Assembly (NCBI GenBank): GCA_003427395.1
Contig: BFEA01000721.1
Location: forward strand, 626,130 to 648,297
DNA: 22,168 nt
Direction: 5' to 3'
DNA from: Chara braunii
Taxonomy: Eukaryota; Streptophyta; Charophyceae; Charales; Characeae
Made by a program: the position numbers and the translations under genes. Numbering within the stretch: position 1 is the first letter of the stretch; each line of letters starts with the position of its first letter. This document shows positions 1-7,705 of the stretch, piece after piece. Below the pieces are notes generated by a model that was not told where the DNA came from, ran no database searches, and was given only the letters and a program-made list of their open reading frames with translations.

Positions 1-173
1 CATGTTCTAGCAGAAGATTCATTTTAGTTTTGCACTTAGTTCTCTCTTTGTTTTGTTTTCCTTTTCCTACGAGCAGTGGCCCTAAGGGCCTGGCTCCACT
101 TGCACAAAAGACAACATATGGCGGCGTATGATCCCATGTTCTAGCAGAAGATTCATTCGAGTTTTGCACATTT
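1..173 (+). repeat. Two copies of the HSE-bearing dispersed repeat
   Basis: Positions 1-36 hold the 3' part of a repeat and 101-173 a fuller copy. The unit runs TGCACAAAAGACAA, then ATGGCGGTGTAT, CCATGTTCTAG, GAAGATTC and GTTTTGCACATTT. Both copies contain a perfect GAAnnTTC (13-20 and 147-154), the two-module core of a heat-shock element. More copies lie at 1948-2893, just upstream of an sHSP gene. The stretch is non-coding. Confidence 0.75.
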
Positions 174-420
174 GGTGAGTAGTGGAGGGAAGCCCTGAAA
201 ATCACGTGGTGAGTTGGCCTCCTCCTGCCAAGATAATCACGTGCTCAGTGGTCCCATAACTGCTTAAACATGGACCTTAATGTGAATCTACACCATATAT
301 AGTTGGCGTGCTGCTGCTCTGCAATGTGCTCGTGCTCGAGTGCTGCCAATCTCGCGGCAAGTAGGCCCTTGCATATTATTTGCAGGGGCCTCTCAGATTA
401 CCCGCGAAGGTTTCGGTGAA

Positions 421-560
421 AAATGTCAAAGAGCTAAAAAAAAAAAAACCAACGGTCGTTTCTCAGGTCCCCCGAACCCACAGACCCCCTCCCCACCCCC
501 CCGTCCCCTGCCTGGGACCCCGAAACCCCCCCTCCACCCTTCCCCTCCCAACATTTGGGG
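421..560. repeat. A-run and C-rich low-complexity tract
   Basis: An A-run near 436-448 is followed by an extremely C-rich stretch from 475 to 550. Open frames crossing it are proline-rich translations of low-complexity DNA and are not treated as genes. Confidence 0.7.
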
Positions 561-589
561 CCCGTCTGCGATCGCGCTCATCGCGCTTG

Positions 590-621
590 AGCGCGGTTTT
601 GAGCGGCGCTCAAAAACCGCT
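590..621. repeat. Short hairpin in GC-rich DNA
   Basis: AGCGCGGTTTTGAGC at 590-604 faces GCTCAAAAACCGCT at 608-621 across a 3-base loop, a near-perfect stem of about 14 pairs. GGGCCC occurs on both sides (near 559 and 627), so the hairpin may be the centre of a slightly larger foldback. Confidence 0.5.
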
Positions 622-639
622 GAAAAGGGCCCGCGCTGA

Positions 640-1399
640 TTGAGCGTACGGTTTCACTGCACTGGAGTCTTGTTCTTCGCCTGCCGCCCTTCCATGATGA
701 AGCCCTTCGTCACTGAAGGCCTCTTGCATGTGCGTCCAGGCAGCATACCGAGGATGCACACGTGGAAGACAGTGACAAGGAGAAGCTTGATCACGACCAA
801 GAACAACAGCGGTAATCTTCGGAAGATGTTGGCCATGAACGACACGTGGGGAAGGGCACTAACTGCACCACGCCGGTACGGCTCCAACAAACGGCGACGA
901 AACGAGGGCAGCAAACGGCAGACTGGACAATCCAACAAACACTGTCCTCATGTCTCGCGTCGTGTAGCACAGCTGGGAATAAAAACTTCGGTTGGCTTAA
1001 ATATTTGAATTTTTCGTCCGTTGGGCCCCTTTCCGTTTGGCGGCACACACTGCAAGGGAGAACGGCGGTGGATGACATCAACGGGGGTCGGCAGGCCACC
1101 AACGGTTACGGTTCCTGGAAGCTGAACGTTGAAGACCGATGATGTCCGTGTGGCGCCCGGTAGGAACTCCAATGGACAAGCTGTCAAAAATTTCCTTCCG
1201 GCGACTTGTGGCCTCTCATCGAGTGTCCTTCACCTGTGGGGGACCTTGGGAGCTACCTTGGGGGTGGCCGCAAAATGGCTGTAGCCCGAGGATGGCCCGA
1301 GGATTACCCAAGGAAATGTTTTCACTTTTTTTTTCCCATTTTGTCCCCCGAGGATTGGTGGAACGATGATTTCCCCGGGGAATCTACGAGCCCCATAGA
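640..1399. other. No recognisable gene
   Basis: Overlapping open frames of 80-130 codons exist on both strands, but none shows a recognisable domain, and the frames on the two strands mirror each other. I see no RNA gene or clear repeat in this stretch. Confidence 0.5.
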
Positions 1400-1620
1400 A
1401 CCTCCCGGCCCGGGAACCTTTGTATTCATTTCCCCTCCAATGGGCAGAAAAGCGCGGCAGGCCCAAATATGACTTTTCGGGTCCATTTTGCACCCTGGCT
1501 GGGCCAATAACGCCTGCTATGCAAAAATGGCAGGAAAGTGTTTTAGAGGGTGGAAAAGTAACACCAAAAGTCACTTTGGGGCCTGCCGCACTTTTTGGGG
1601 AAAAGTTGTAAAACCTCCCC
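1400..1620. mobile_element. Foldback (MITE-like) element, family A copy 1
   Basis: The left half (GCGGCAGGCCCAAATATGAC and flanks) and the right half (AAGTCACTTTGGGGCCTGCC and flanks) are imperfect reverse complements around a centre near 1510-1540. The same module recurs at 1624-1685, 1689-1862, 4557-4737 and in part at 12012-12070. It has no coding capacity, as expected for a non-autonomous foldback. The ends are approximate and I could not define a target-site duplication. Confidence 0.6.
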
Positions 1621-1623
1621 ACG

Positions 1624-1862
1624 CCAGAACTTCTGTATTCATTTCATCCCCAATGGGGCCAAAAGTGAGTTTTCCTGTCATTTTTGCACGCGAAACTTCT
1701 GTATTCATTCACCGGAAACGGGGCAAGAGCTGTCGCAGACCCCAAAATGACTTTTCCTGTCATTTTTGCACCTGGCTGGGCCGACGAAAGTGTTGTACAG
1801 GGTGCAAAAGTGACGCCGACGGCTATTTTGGGGCCACCTTTTGCTCGGTTTCCGGGGACCTC
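1624..1862. mobile_element. Foldback family A: half copy plus copy 2
   Basis: Positions 1624-1685 repeat only a left arm (TTCTGTATTCATT through TTTTCCTGTCATTTTTGCAC). A complete foldback follows at 1689-1862: its left arm carries CCCCAAAATGACTTTTCCTG, and its right arm carries the complement near 1805-1840. The tandem arrangement suggests one element inserted beside, or duplicated from, the other. Confidence 0.55.
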
Positions 1863-1947
1863 TCTGCCAGTTTCCACATTTGGCTTGGTGAGTAGCGCAG
1901 CAGCGGTCGAGCTCGCGTTAGGGCATCCCCACCCCACTCGAGAAATG

Positions 1948-2893
1948 AGAAAAAGACACAACTGTGGCAGGCGCATCTGGCCATGTTCTCTCGGGAAGTT
2001 CATTCTACATTTTGCACATTTCTCTAGCCGTGTGGCGATGCCCTTACCTAAAATCCGACAGTGTTTATTCTCCAGTTCCCAGTTCCCACCGTCAACGACA
2101 GACGTCGTGTCCAGAACCCTCTAGAAGTCCCAAACCGCCGCGGTCGAGCTCGTCTAGGGGCCTCGCTGCATTACTCTCGACATGCACAAAAGACAAAACT
2201 CATGGGGAAAAATAAAATAAAATAAAAAAAAATCATGGGGTTGTATCTTTCCATAATCTAGCGGAGGATTCACTCTCGTTTTGCACATTTCGAGAGTGTG
2301 AGCCTCGCTGCAGTACTCTGGACATGCAGAAAAGACAAAAAATCATGGCGGTGTATCTTTCCATATTCTACAGGAAGATTCGCTCTTGTTTTGCACATTT
2401 CGAGAGTGGTGCAGCGAGGCCCTAGAACTCACCGTCTAGAAGTCGCCAGCCGCCGCGGTCGAGCTCGGCTACAAGCGTGGGAGACGGCATCGGATTCGTC
2501 TAGAACTCTCGAGCCGCCGCCGGCGAGGCGCAGGCTGGCCGTGGCCCACCAAACTGTCGCCATGGACAAATCGTGCAAATGCTGCCGCCCAAAAAGAAAA
2601 AAAGATGCTGCCGATAAAGATCCTCTCGAACCTTCACTGCACTACTGTGTACTCACCGCATGCAGAAAAGACAATAAATATGGCGGTGTATCTTTCCATG
2701 TTCTAGGAGAAGATTCAGTCCTGGGTCTCGCTCCCTACTCAGTCTACTCACTACATGCACAAAAGACGATAAATATGGCGGTGTGCCTTTCCACGTTCTG
2801 GGTCTCGCTCACTACTCAGTACATGCACAAAAGACAATAAATATGGCGGTGTACATTTCCACGTTCTACGGGAAGGTTCAATTTGATTTTGCA
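1948..2893 (+). repeat. Cluster of six HSE-bearing repeat copies upstream of sHSP gene 1
   Basis: Copies start near 1948, 2181, 2323, 2659, 2754 and 2822. Shared landmarks are CATGCACAAAAGACAA, ATGGCGGTGTATCTTTCCA, TTCTA, GAAGATTC and GTTTTGCACATTTCGAGAG. Perfect GAAnnTTC cores are at 2374-2381, 2709-2716 and 2872-2879. The 2181 copy has GAG for GAA, the 1948 copy has a one-base spacer, and the 2754 copy is truncated before the core. Spacers share CCTCGCTGCAGTACTCTGGA. The last copy ends inside the sHSP gene 1 promoter. Confidence 0.75.
2867..2879 (+). promoter_or_regulatory. Heat-shock element of sHSP gene 1
   Basis: GAAGGTTC at 2872-2879 is a perfect two-module GAAnnTTC; an imperfect third module (TAC for TTC) lies in phase at 2867-2869. 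It is 65 bp upstream of the TATA box and is expected to bind heat-shock factor. It belongs to the last copy of the upstream repeat. Confidence 0.6.
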
Positions 2894-2935
2894 GATGCCT
2901 TCTTCCACTTTGATTTTGCAGATGCCTTCTTCCAC
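2882..2935 (+). repeat. Perfect 27-bp tandem duplication in the promoter
   Basis: The 27-bp unit at 2882-2908 (starting TTTGATTTTGCAGATGCC) is repeated exactly at 2909-2935. It lies between the heat-shock element and the TATA box. Without one unit the HSE-TATA spacing would be about 38 bp, close to the 42 bp seen at gene 2, so the duplication lengthened the spacing in this promoter. Confidence 0.85.
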
Positions 2936-2943
2936 TGGCGCCC

Positions 2944-2951
2944 TATAAATA
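2944..2951 (+). promoter_or_regulatory. TATA box of sHSP gene 1
   Basis: TATAAATA occurs here in the context CTATAAATACACAATTGCT, which is shared with gene 2. A start site about 30 bp downstream (near 2975-2980) would give a 5' leader of about 300 nt containing a (CT)n run at 3034-3051. Confidence 0.75.
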
Positions 2952-3276
2952 CACAATTGCTCTGTGGGCAGTTCGTATAGGTCAGCGATTGGAGCTCGAC
3001 ATGCTCGCGAACCTTGTCACTTGTCCGAGGCCAATCTCTCTCTCTCTCTCTATCACTCACGCCACCAGGTCTTTTATAAACCAGTCTCCTTGCTTTGGTG
3101 CTATAGATCTTCGACAGTTTGTCTGGCATCTTCTCGATCGCCATTCCCCACTCTCTCTTGAGGGCCTGTCGTCACGCTTGGCAGTCACTCACCGATCGTC
3201 TGCCGCCATAGTCTCCAAAAGCTGCGACGTTTTGGACTTGTCGCCTCTCCGTTCTACCCATCTTCCTCTACCTACC

Positions 3277-3768
3277 ATGGCGCTCTCTCCCTCTTTCTCC
3301 CGAGACTCGAGCTTGTGGGCGACGCCCAACTTCACCTTCAAGATCATCTTGCCCGGAGATGAGATGTTGCGAACGCTAGATGAGCCCCGCCGCACGTTCG
3401 TGAGAGAATCGCATGCCATGGCCAACACCGCGGTGGACGTGAAGGAGACGCCGACGGCATACCAGTTCGTGGCGGACTTGCCGGGACTCAGTCGCGAGGA
3501 GGTGAAGGTGCAGCTGGAGAACGGCAACACGCTGGTCATCAGCGGCGAGCGCCATCGTGAGACGAAGACGGGAGAGGCTTCTGGCGACAAGTACCACCGC
3601 ATCGAACGCAGCACGGGCAAGTTCATGCGCCGGTTCACACTGCCTGACAACGCGGAACTCGACAAAATTGGCGCGCAGTGCAAAGATGGCGTACTCACCG
3701 TGACGGTGCCCAAGATGCCGCCGAAGGAACCAGAGAAGCCCAAAGTCGTCGACGTCCAGATCAGCTAG
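3277..3768 (+). CDS. Small heat-shock protein (Hsp20), cytosolic class II-like, gene 1
   Basis: The 163-aa product is an ATP-independent holdase chaperone of the alpha-crystallin family; plant class II members act in cytosol and nucleus and oligomerise. The ATG at 3277 (ACCATGG) is chosen because it gives the same length as gene 2 and starts the conserved N-terminus MA-SP-FSRDSSLWA; the frame is open upstream, but that lies in the leader. Residues 1-50 form the variable N-terminal arm. The alpha-crystallin domain spans about 52-146, with DLPGL at 67-71, LVISGER at 86-92, KFMRRFTLP at 115-123 and GVLTVTVPK at 138-146. The tail PPKEPEKPKVVDVQIS matches the class II tail pattern and contains V-x-V/I-x-I. 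No transit peptide, ER signal or intron is apparent. The promoter has TATA and heat-shock elements, so heat induction is expected. Confidence 0.93.
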   Translation: MALSPSFSRDSSLWATPNFTFKIILPGDEMLRTLDEPRRTFVRESHAMANTAVDVKETPTAYQFVADLPGLSREEVKVQLENGNTLVISGERHRETKTGEASGDKYHRIERSTGKFMRRFTLPDNAELDKIGAQCKDGVLTVTVPKMPPKEPEKPKVVDVQIS

Positions 3769-3788
3769 ACGATGGATGTCTGCTGTGG

Positions 3789-3790
<2 letters not shown>

Positions 3791-3842
<52 letters not shown>

Positions 3843-3889
3843 AGCAAGACGTCCAGTGTGGAGAGAGAGAGAGAGAGAGAGAGAGAGAA
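3791..3889 (+). repeat. (GA)n microsatellite, two tracts
   Basis: About 25 GA units start 22 nt after the sHSP stop. Then comes ACAGCAAGACGTCCAGTG, a second GA tract from 3861, and ACAGTAACGCGTCCAGTG. The repeated GTCCAGTG shows that tract plus flank was duplicated as a unit. Gene 2 has a single such unit preceded by an AC tract. Confidence 0.95.
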
Positions 3890-4375
3890 CAGTAACGCGT
3901 CCAGTGCGCCGGGGGATACTGGTTCAAATTTGCAGGGGCCAAGTTCTCTTGTGATCATTGATTAGGGTGAGCAAAAGAGAAGGGAAGAGAAAGCCCTAGG
4001 CCCGGGAATGAGTCACGCATGTGGCAAGATCGGAGGGAGGCTATCGTCGTTTTAAAATTTGGCGTCGCTGCTCTCCTCCAGTTGTGCGCTGATTGAGGGC
4101 AGGGGCTGTGTCACAGGATGTAATTTCTCGGTCATTAGTAGAAGCCGATCCCGGAAAATCATATCATTCATTCATTTTTTTTTTGTGTAGTGACCTGAAG
4201 TACTATTTACTATTTTGCAATAACAGAAAGAAGCTAAAGTTCAATCCCTTTTGTCCGGAAGTACATTCATGCACAGTGTGGCAAACTGCTGTGACTATCC
4301 TTTTTTTTTTTTTTTTTTGTAATATGACTATCCTTTTTCTGTTCGCTTGTTTTTCTTTTCTTTTTCTTATGTGTG

Positions 4376-4471
4376 TGGGCTACTCTGTTGTTTTTATGCG
4401 TGTCTTACGTGTGTGGGGCCATGTTAATATTCTCTGTATCGTTCCAATGTGTAACGAATCTCCCGAAGGAC
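4376..4471 (-). pseudogene. U6 snRNA-like sequence (antisense, copy A)
   Basis: Read on the minus strand, GTCCTTCGGGAGATTC at the 5' end, TTGGAACGATACAGAGAA and ATGGCCCC match plant U6 snRNA in order and spacing, and a weaker match continues through GACACGCATAAA. The ACAGAGA box is intact (4431-4437 on the plus strand), but the catalytic AGC triad reads AAC, and the internal stem-loop region is diverged. I see no TATA at about -30 and no upstream sequence element on the minus strand, so it looks like a pseudogene. A paralogous copy sits at 11891-11989. Confidence 0.75.
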
Positions 4472-4556
4472 AAGCTTCTTTGCGTTTTGTCGGGGGGTTT
4501 GTGGCCAGTCCTTTTTTTTTTTTTAATGAACTATTGTATCTTATTTGGGAAAATAT

Positions 4557-4737
4557 GAAACCTTCCCCCGACGAGACTTTGTGTTCATTGAAAAAAGTGC
4601 CGCAGGCCCCAATGACTTTCGGCGTCATTTTTGTGCCATAAGTTCTAAAAGCCAGGGTGAAAAGATGACACGAAAAGTCATTTTGGGGCCTGCGACACTT
4701 TTAGCCCCGTAAGGGGGGACATGAATATAAAGGTTTC
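4557..4737. mobile_element. Foldback family A, copy 3
   Basis: The terminal inverted repeats are GAAACCTT (4557-4564) and AAGGTTTC (4730-4737). Inner arms are reverse complements: GCCGCAGGCCCCAATGACTT on the left and AAGTCATTTTGGGGCCTGCG on the right, giving a 181-bp foldback. It lies 85 bp beyond the U6-like sequence. The corresponding place in the second segment (12012-12070) keeps only the right arm. Confidence 0.65.
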
Positions 4738-4744
4738 TTCGCAG

Positions 4745-5235
4745 GACATTCTTCAGCTTTTCCCTCTGTTTTTTTTTTTCTTTTTTTTTTTTTTTCCCCT
4801 TACCCCCAGCAACAAACGACGAAAATCACCGTGATGATCAACATCCCAATGACGGTCGTTTTGTTTCAGATGTTTCTTTTTCTTTTCTTTGTAAACAAAT
4901 TGTAGCATCATGTTCATGACGTCTGTTCTTTACTTCGCATACTTGTGAGAGGCAGCATGTTACTTCCTGGCCGTTATTCCTCTGCCTTTTCATTCTTTGT
5001 TTGTTTTGTTCTCTCAGATATTAGACTCATCCTGATCAGAACCGATACGACACTCTGTGTTTGTGGGGGAAGCATTGAGTGCGAAACTTGCCTAAACGTT
5101 TGTCCTACTGGAACTGGAGCATTCTTGACCAGATACACGGTATATGAATCGGAGCCGGAACATATGTCCAGGAACGTACAGGCAGACGCGCGTGCCCTTA
5201 CTGGAATTCGCAGTTACCGGGCCCGAGTCCCACGA
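4745..5235. other. T-rich intergenic DNA, no gene seen
   Basis: Long T-runs (about 4768-4796) are followed by unstructured sequence. An open frame at 4945-5271 has no recognisable domain and ends inside a hairpin, so I do not call it. Confidence 0.5.
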
Positions 5236-5340
5236 CAGTCTTCCCCCGAATACAACGTACGGTCATTATAGCTGAATTTGGTCTATCTTTCCGTCTTAAT
5301 TCAGCGATAATGACCGTACGTTGTATTCGGGGGAAGACTG
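5236..5340. repeat. 42-bp near-perfect inverted repeat (hairpin)
   Basis: The arm at 5236-5277 (CAGTCTTCCCCCGAATACAA...) and the arm at 5299-5340 are reverse complements with a single mismatch over 42 bp, around a 21-base loop. No target-site duplication is obvious. Part of the arm, GGTCATTATAGCTG, recurs at about 8367, so the hairpin shares sequence with another dispersed repeat. Confidence 0.9.
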
Positions 5341-5600
5341 CAGCAGCGTGGAGTTTACTCGACGCCGGAATCTGGACGTATTTGTGGAGATGTGTGGTTG
5401 AGGATAGACTCGACGCTACTTTCTGCTACTCTCCACAAACACTTCCAAATTCGGGTGTTGAGGAAACTCAACGCTGCTAGTCGGACTTGGCGCCGGGTGT
5501 ATTGTCGAGCTCCGCGGCCTCGCGTTTGATGATGTAATCCGAATTTGAATTTTGGGGGAAAAAAAAAGAATGCAGTCACTGCATTTTGTTGATGTATAAT

Positions 5601-5646
5601 GGGACGCTGGACCCTGTTTCGAGCAGGTGCGGCTTCCCACCAATAG
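5601..5646 (-). repeat. Dispersed repeat family B, minus-strand copy
   Basis: On the minus strand this reads CTATTGGTGGGAAGC, CACCTGCT, GAAAC and GGGTCCAGCGTCCC, matching 14415-14460 on the plus strand. A fragment is at 7596-7620, and core copies (ACCGGGTCCAGCGTCCC) are at about 14505-14532 and 14789-14811. Confidence 0.7.
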
Positions 5647-5682
5647 ACCGCGGCTGAAATTCTGGGTCTTCTCAGAGTGACC

Positions 5683-5752
5683 AACGGGCCTATCTCAGTT
5701 GGTAAGCCCATTAACTACTAACATAAGGTCGTGAGATCAAATTCCGACCAGA
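5683..5752 (+). repeat. tRNA-like segment, possible SINE head
   Basis: TATCTCAGTTGG (5691-5702) fits the polymerase III A-box consensus with one mismatch. About 40 nt later GGTCGTGAGATCAAATTCC resembles the T-arm/B-box region, and flanking GTCG and CGAC can pair. The spacing is tRNA-like, but the acceptor stem is not complementary and the B box has about three mismatches. It is not a functional tRNA; a decayed tRNA-derived SINE head is the better reading. Confidence 0.35.
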
Positions 5753-5830
5753 GGGAACTAGTGGAATGAATTTCTGAAGGGGAAACTAGGCGGGAGTCGC
5801 AAAAAAGAGTGATAATTTGCACTCTGGGCC

Positions 5831-5912
5831 AAGATACAGTTTGCAATTATTGCACTTCTGGCAATTTATACCAGGTGTAGAGTGCCTGAAGTGCAATTGC
5901 AAGCTGTATCTT
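5831..5912. repeat. Inverted repeat
   Basis: AAGATACAGTTTGCAATTAT at 5831 onward is complementary to the arm at 5889-5912 (AAGTGCAATTGCAAGCTG...), with about a 31-base loop. A third related piece (GTGCAAATGCGAACTGTATC) follows in direct orientation near 5941-5960. Confidence 0.65.
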
Positions 5913-6315
5913 CCTTATACTCCGTTTTGTGACTCTACGAGTGCAAATGCGAACTGTATCTCGCCCCATGATAGTGCAATTATAACTCCTTTTTGTGACT
6001 CTACTGAAGTTACCCCTTCTGAAGGGGAAAATACCTGGGCTCGGTCAGTTCAAGGACGATGGTATCTCAAGCCCGTCGCCCTTTTGAGAAAAAAAACAAA
6101 GAAAGGAAAGCCCTTTCTCAGAGTGGAAAGGCTGCATTGTACCCCTGTAAAGTAATGAAGAAGTGGGGCATATCTTTAAGGGTACTCTTTGCGGACCTTT
6201 GTTCTGGTCAAACACTGGATCGAAAGCTCAAGCTTTGACTTACTCGGAATTGACTTTGACTTTTTCGTTTTCTCCACTTCAGAAAGAGAGCCTTTCTGAT
6301 CATCGTTTTGAGAAC

Positions 6316-6620
6316 AAGGCTTTTCAGTCAGCGTTGCCAACTTGATTACCTTTCATGTTTCACTGTTTCACGTACAAGGCTTTTCAGTCAGCATTGCGAA
6401 CTCGAAATTAAGCCTCTTTCACGAACAAAAAAAAAAAGAAAAATAAAAAAGAAAAGGCTTTTCAGTCGGCATTGCGAGCTTAATTACCTTTTTGTTTCAC
6501 TGTTTCACGTACGAGGCTTTTCATTTCAGTCAGCATTGCGAACTCGAAATTAATCCTCTTTTTCACTAAACACTGTTTCACGAACGGAAAAAAAAAAAAA
6601 AAAAGGCTTTTCAGGAAGCA
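6316..6620 (+). repeat. Tandem GGCTTTTCAGTCAGCATTGC repeats, higher-order
   Basis: Five units begin with GGCTTTTCAG at 6318, 6378, 6456, 6515 and 6605. They alternate between an ATTACCTTT-GTTTCACTGTTTCACG type and a CTCGAAATTAA-CCTCTTT type, so a two-unit block of about 138-149 bp is itself repeated. A-rich linkers near 6425-6453 and 6586-6603 separate the blocks. Confidence 0.85.
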
Positions 6621-6624
6621 TTGA

Positions 6625-7595
6625 TTATCGGACAGAGCGGAAGGGTAACGACTGCGGGGCACCACGCAGCCAATCCCTTCAGTTCACTTGCTCCATGGCT
6701 ACTATCAGCAGGTAGGAGGCATGATGGAGATTTAAACAAGAGTCACAGAAATGAGGAGGAGGAACAAGAATTTAACAAACAGAGGGGAAATGTGGATCAG
6801 TTGTGATGATAACACTGAGAAATAAGCAAGCAATCCGCGGCACCCATAGAACTCAAATGACTTGTTAAGTTATAAGACTACTCCCTCATGCTTATCAATC
6901 TGGGCAGGGGAGGGAGGGAAACGTACGTGGGCGAAATATCGCGGCTCCTTGCAAAGCACAGGCATGGGCATGGGGAGAGGACCACGGTTTCCTTTGTTTT
7001 GGGGAAAACTAGTCTAGGGGGTTGTCAGGGTTTCAGTTTGAAAATGCGCTTCAGTCACCATTTCGCGAATGTTGTGCCAAAGAAAGGAAAATCGTTAATG
7101 TATACAACCGACCTTTAGGATCCTGTGGGGGTGTGTTGTATTCGAGGGATGCCTGGTGGGGATGTTTTGTATTCGAGGGATGCCTGAAGTGGATGTCAAA
7201 CTAAAATCGTGACTGCGCCCTAGTTACCTTTTTTTTTTCCCCTTCTGGCGAACAACCTGAGCTGATGCTAGGGGCCACCGCAACTTGGCGAGGGAAGAAT
7301 GGTATAGGAGATGTTATGCGAGAGATGAGAACTTGAGAAGAGAAGTTGAAGATGAAAGATTGGTTGCAGCCTTCCAGGTGTGGTGCTCATGGACTATAAC
7401 GGACTCAAATGGAGCAATCAGTGGGCACGGGCACTTGATACATGCTCGTTATATCCACAGTTAACCCCTTGCAATTGCTTCCCTAGCTGCTTCCCGCCGA
7501 TTTTTTTTTTATTTTGTATTTTTTCAAAGAACCAGTCCCAGTGCTCAGAGAGGTGATAAGAGTACCCCCCTAGTTGGTTTCCTGGATGCTCAAGT
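6625..7595. other. No gene seen; one short direct repeat
   Basis: TGTATTCGAGGGATGCCTG at 7137-7155 recurs about 31 bp downstream. Otherwise this stretch has no convincing ORF, RNA gene or long repeat. Confidence 0.5.
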
Positions 7596-7620
7596 CTATT
7601 GGTGGGGCACCGCACCTGCA
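7596..7620 (+). repeat. Dispersed repeat family B fragment
   Basis: CTATTGGTGGGGCACCGCAC followed by CTGCA matches the start of the copies at 14415 (plus) and 5646 (minus). Confidence 0.6.
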
Positions 7621-7705
7621 GGAATGGCTAAATTGTTGATGTACCCATTGTTCAGACAAGCATCCTTGCAAAAATACCCGTCTGCCAGTGTATTGTGACA
7701 AATAT

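Larger units (their letters stand above)
2944..4800 (+). repeat. Segmental duplication, copy A
   Basis: This stretch is homologous to about 10310-12135 in the same orientation. The match covers the TATA region, parts of the 5' leader (TCGATCGCCATTCCCC at 3134 and 10497), the sHSP CDS, the (GA)n 3' tract, GCGTCCAGTGCGCCGGGGGA, the block around CTAGGCCCGGGAAT, an antisense U6-like sequence and part of a foldback. Non-coding identity is patchy with many indels, so the duplication is not recent apart from the converted CDS part. Confidence 0.8.

Noticed and set aside
340-643. Proline-rich ORFs near 340-640
   Set aside because: Translation of a C-rich low-complexity tract with overlapping alternatives in two frames.
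2989-3276. N-terminal extension of sHSP gene 1 (96 extra codons, in frame)
   Set aside because: It begins at TTG, covers the transcribed leader with a (CT)n run, and gene 2 has no homologous extension. The ATG at 3277 gives equal-length paralogues.
3678-3965. Arg/Glu-repeat proteins over the (GA)n tract, and the Ser/Leu versions on the other strand
   Set aside because: Pure translations of the microsatellite.
4093-4641. 182-codon frame with Phe-rich, membrane-like stretches
   Set aside because: The hydrophobic runs come from poly(T) tracts. The frame runs through the antisense U6-like sequence and half of a foldback.
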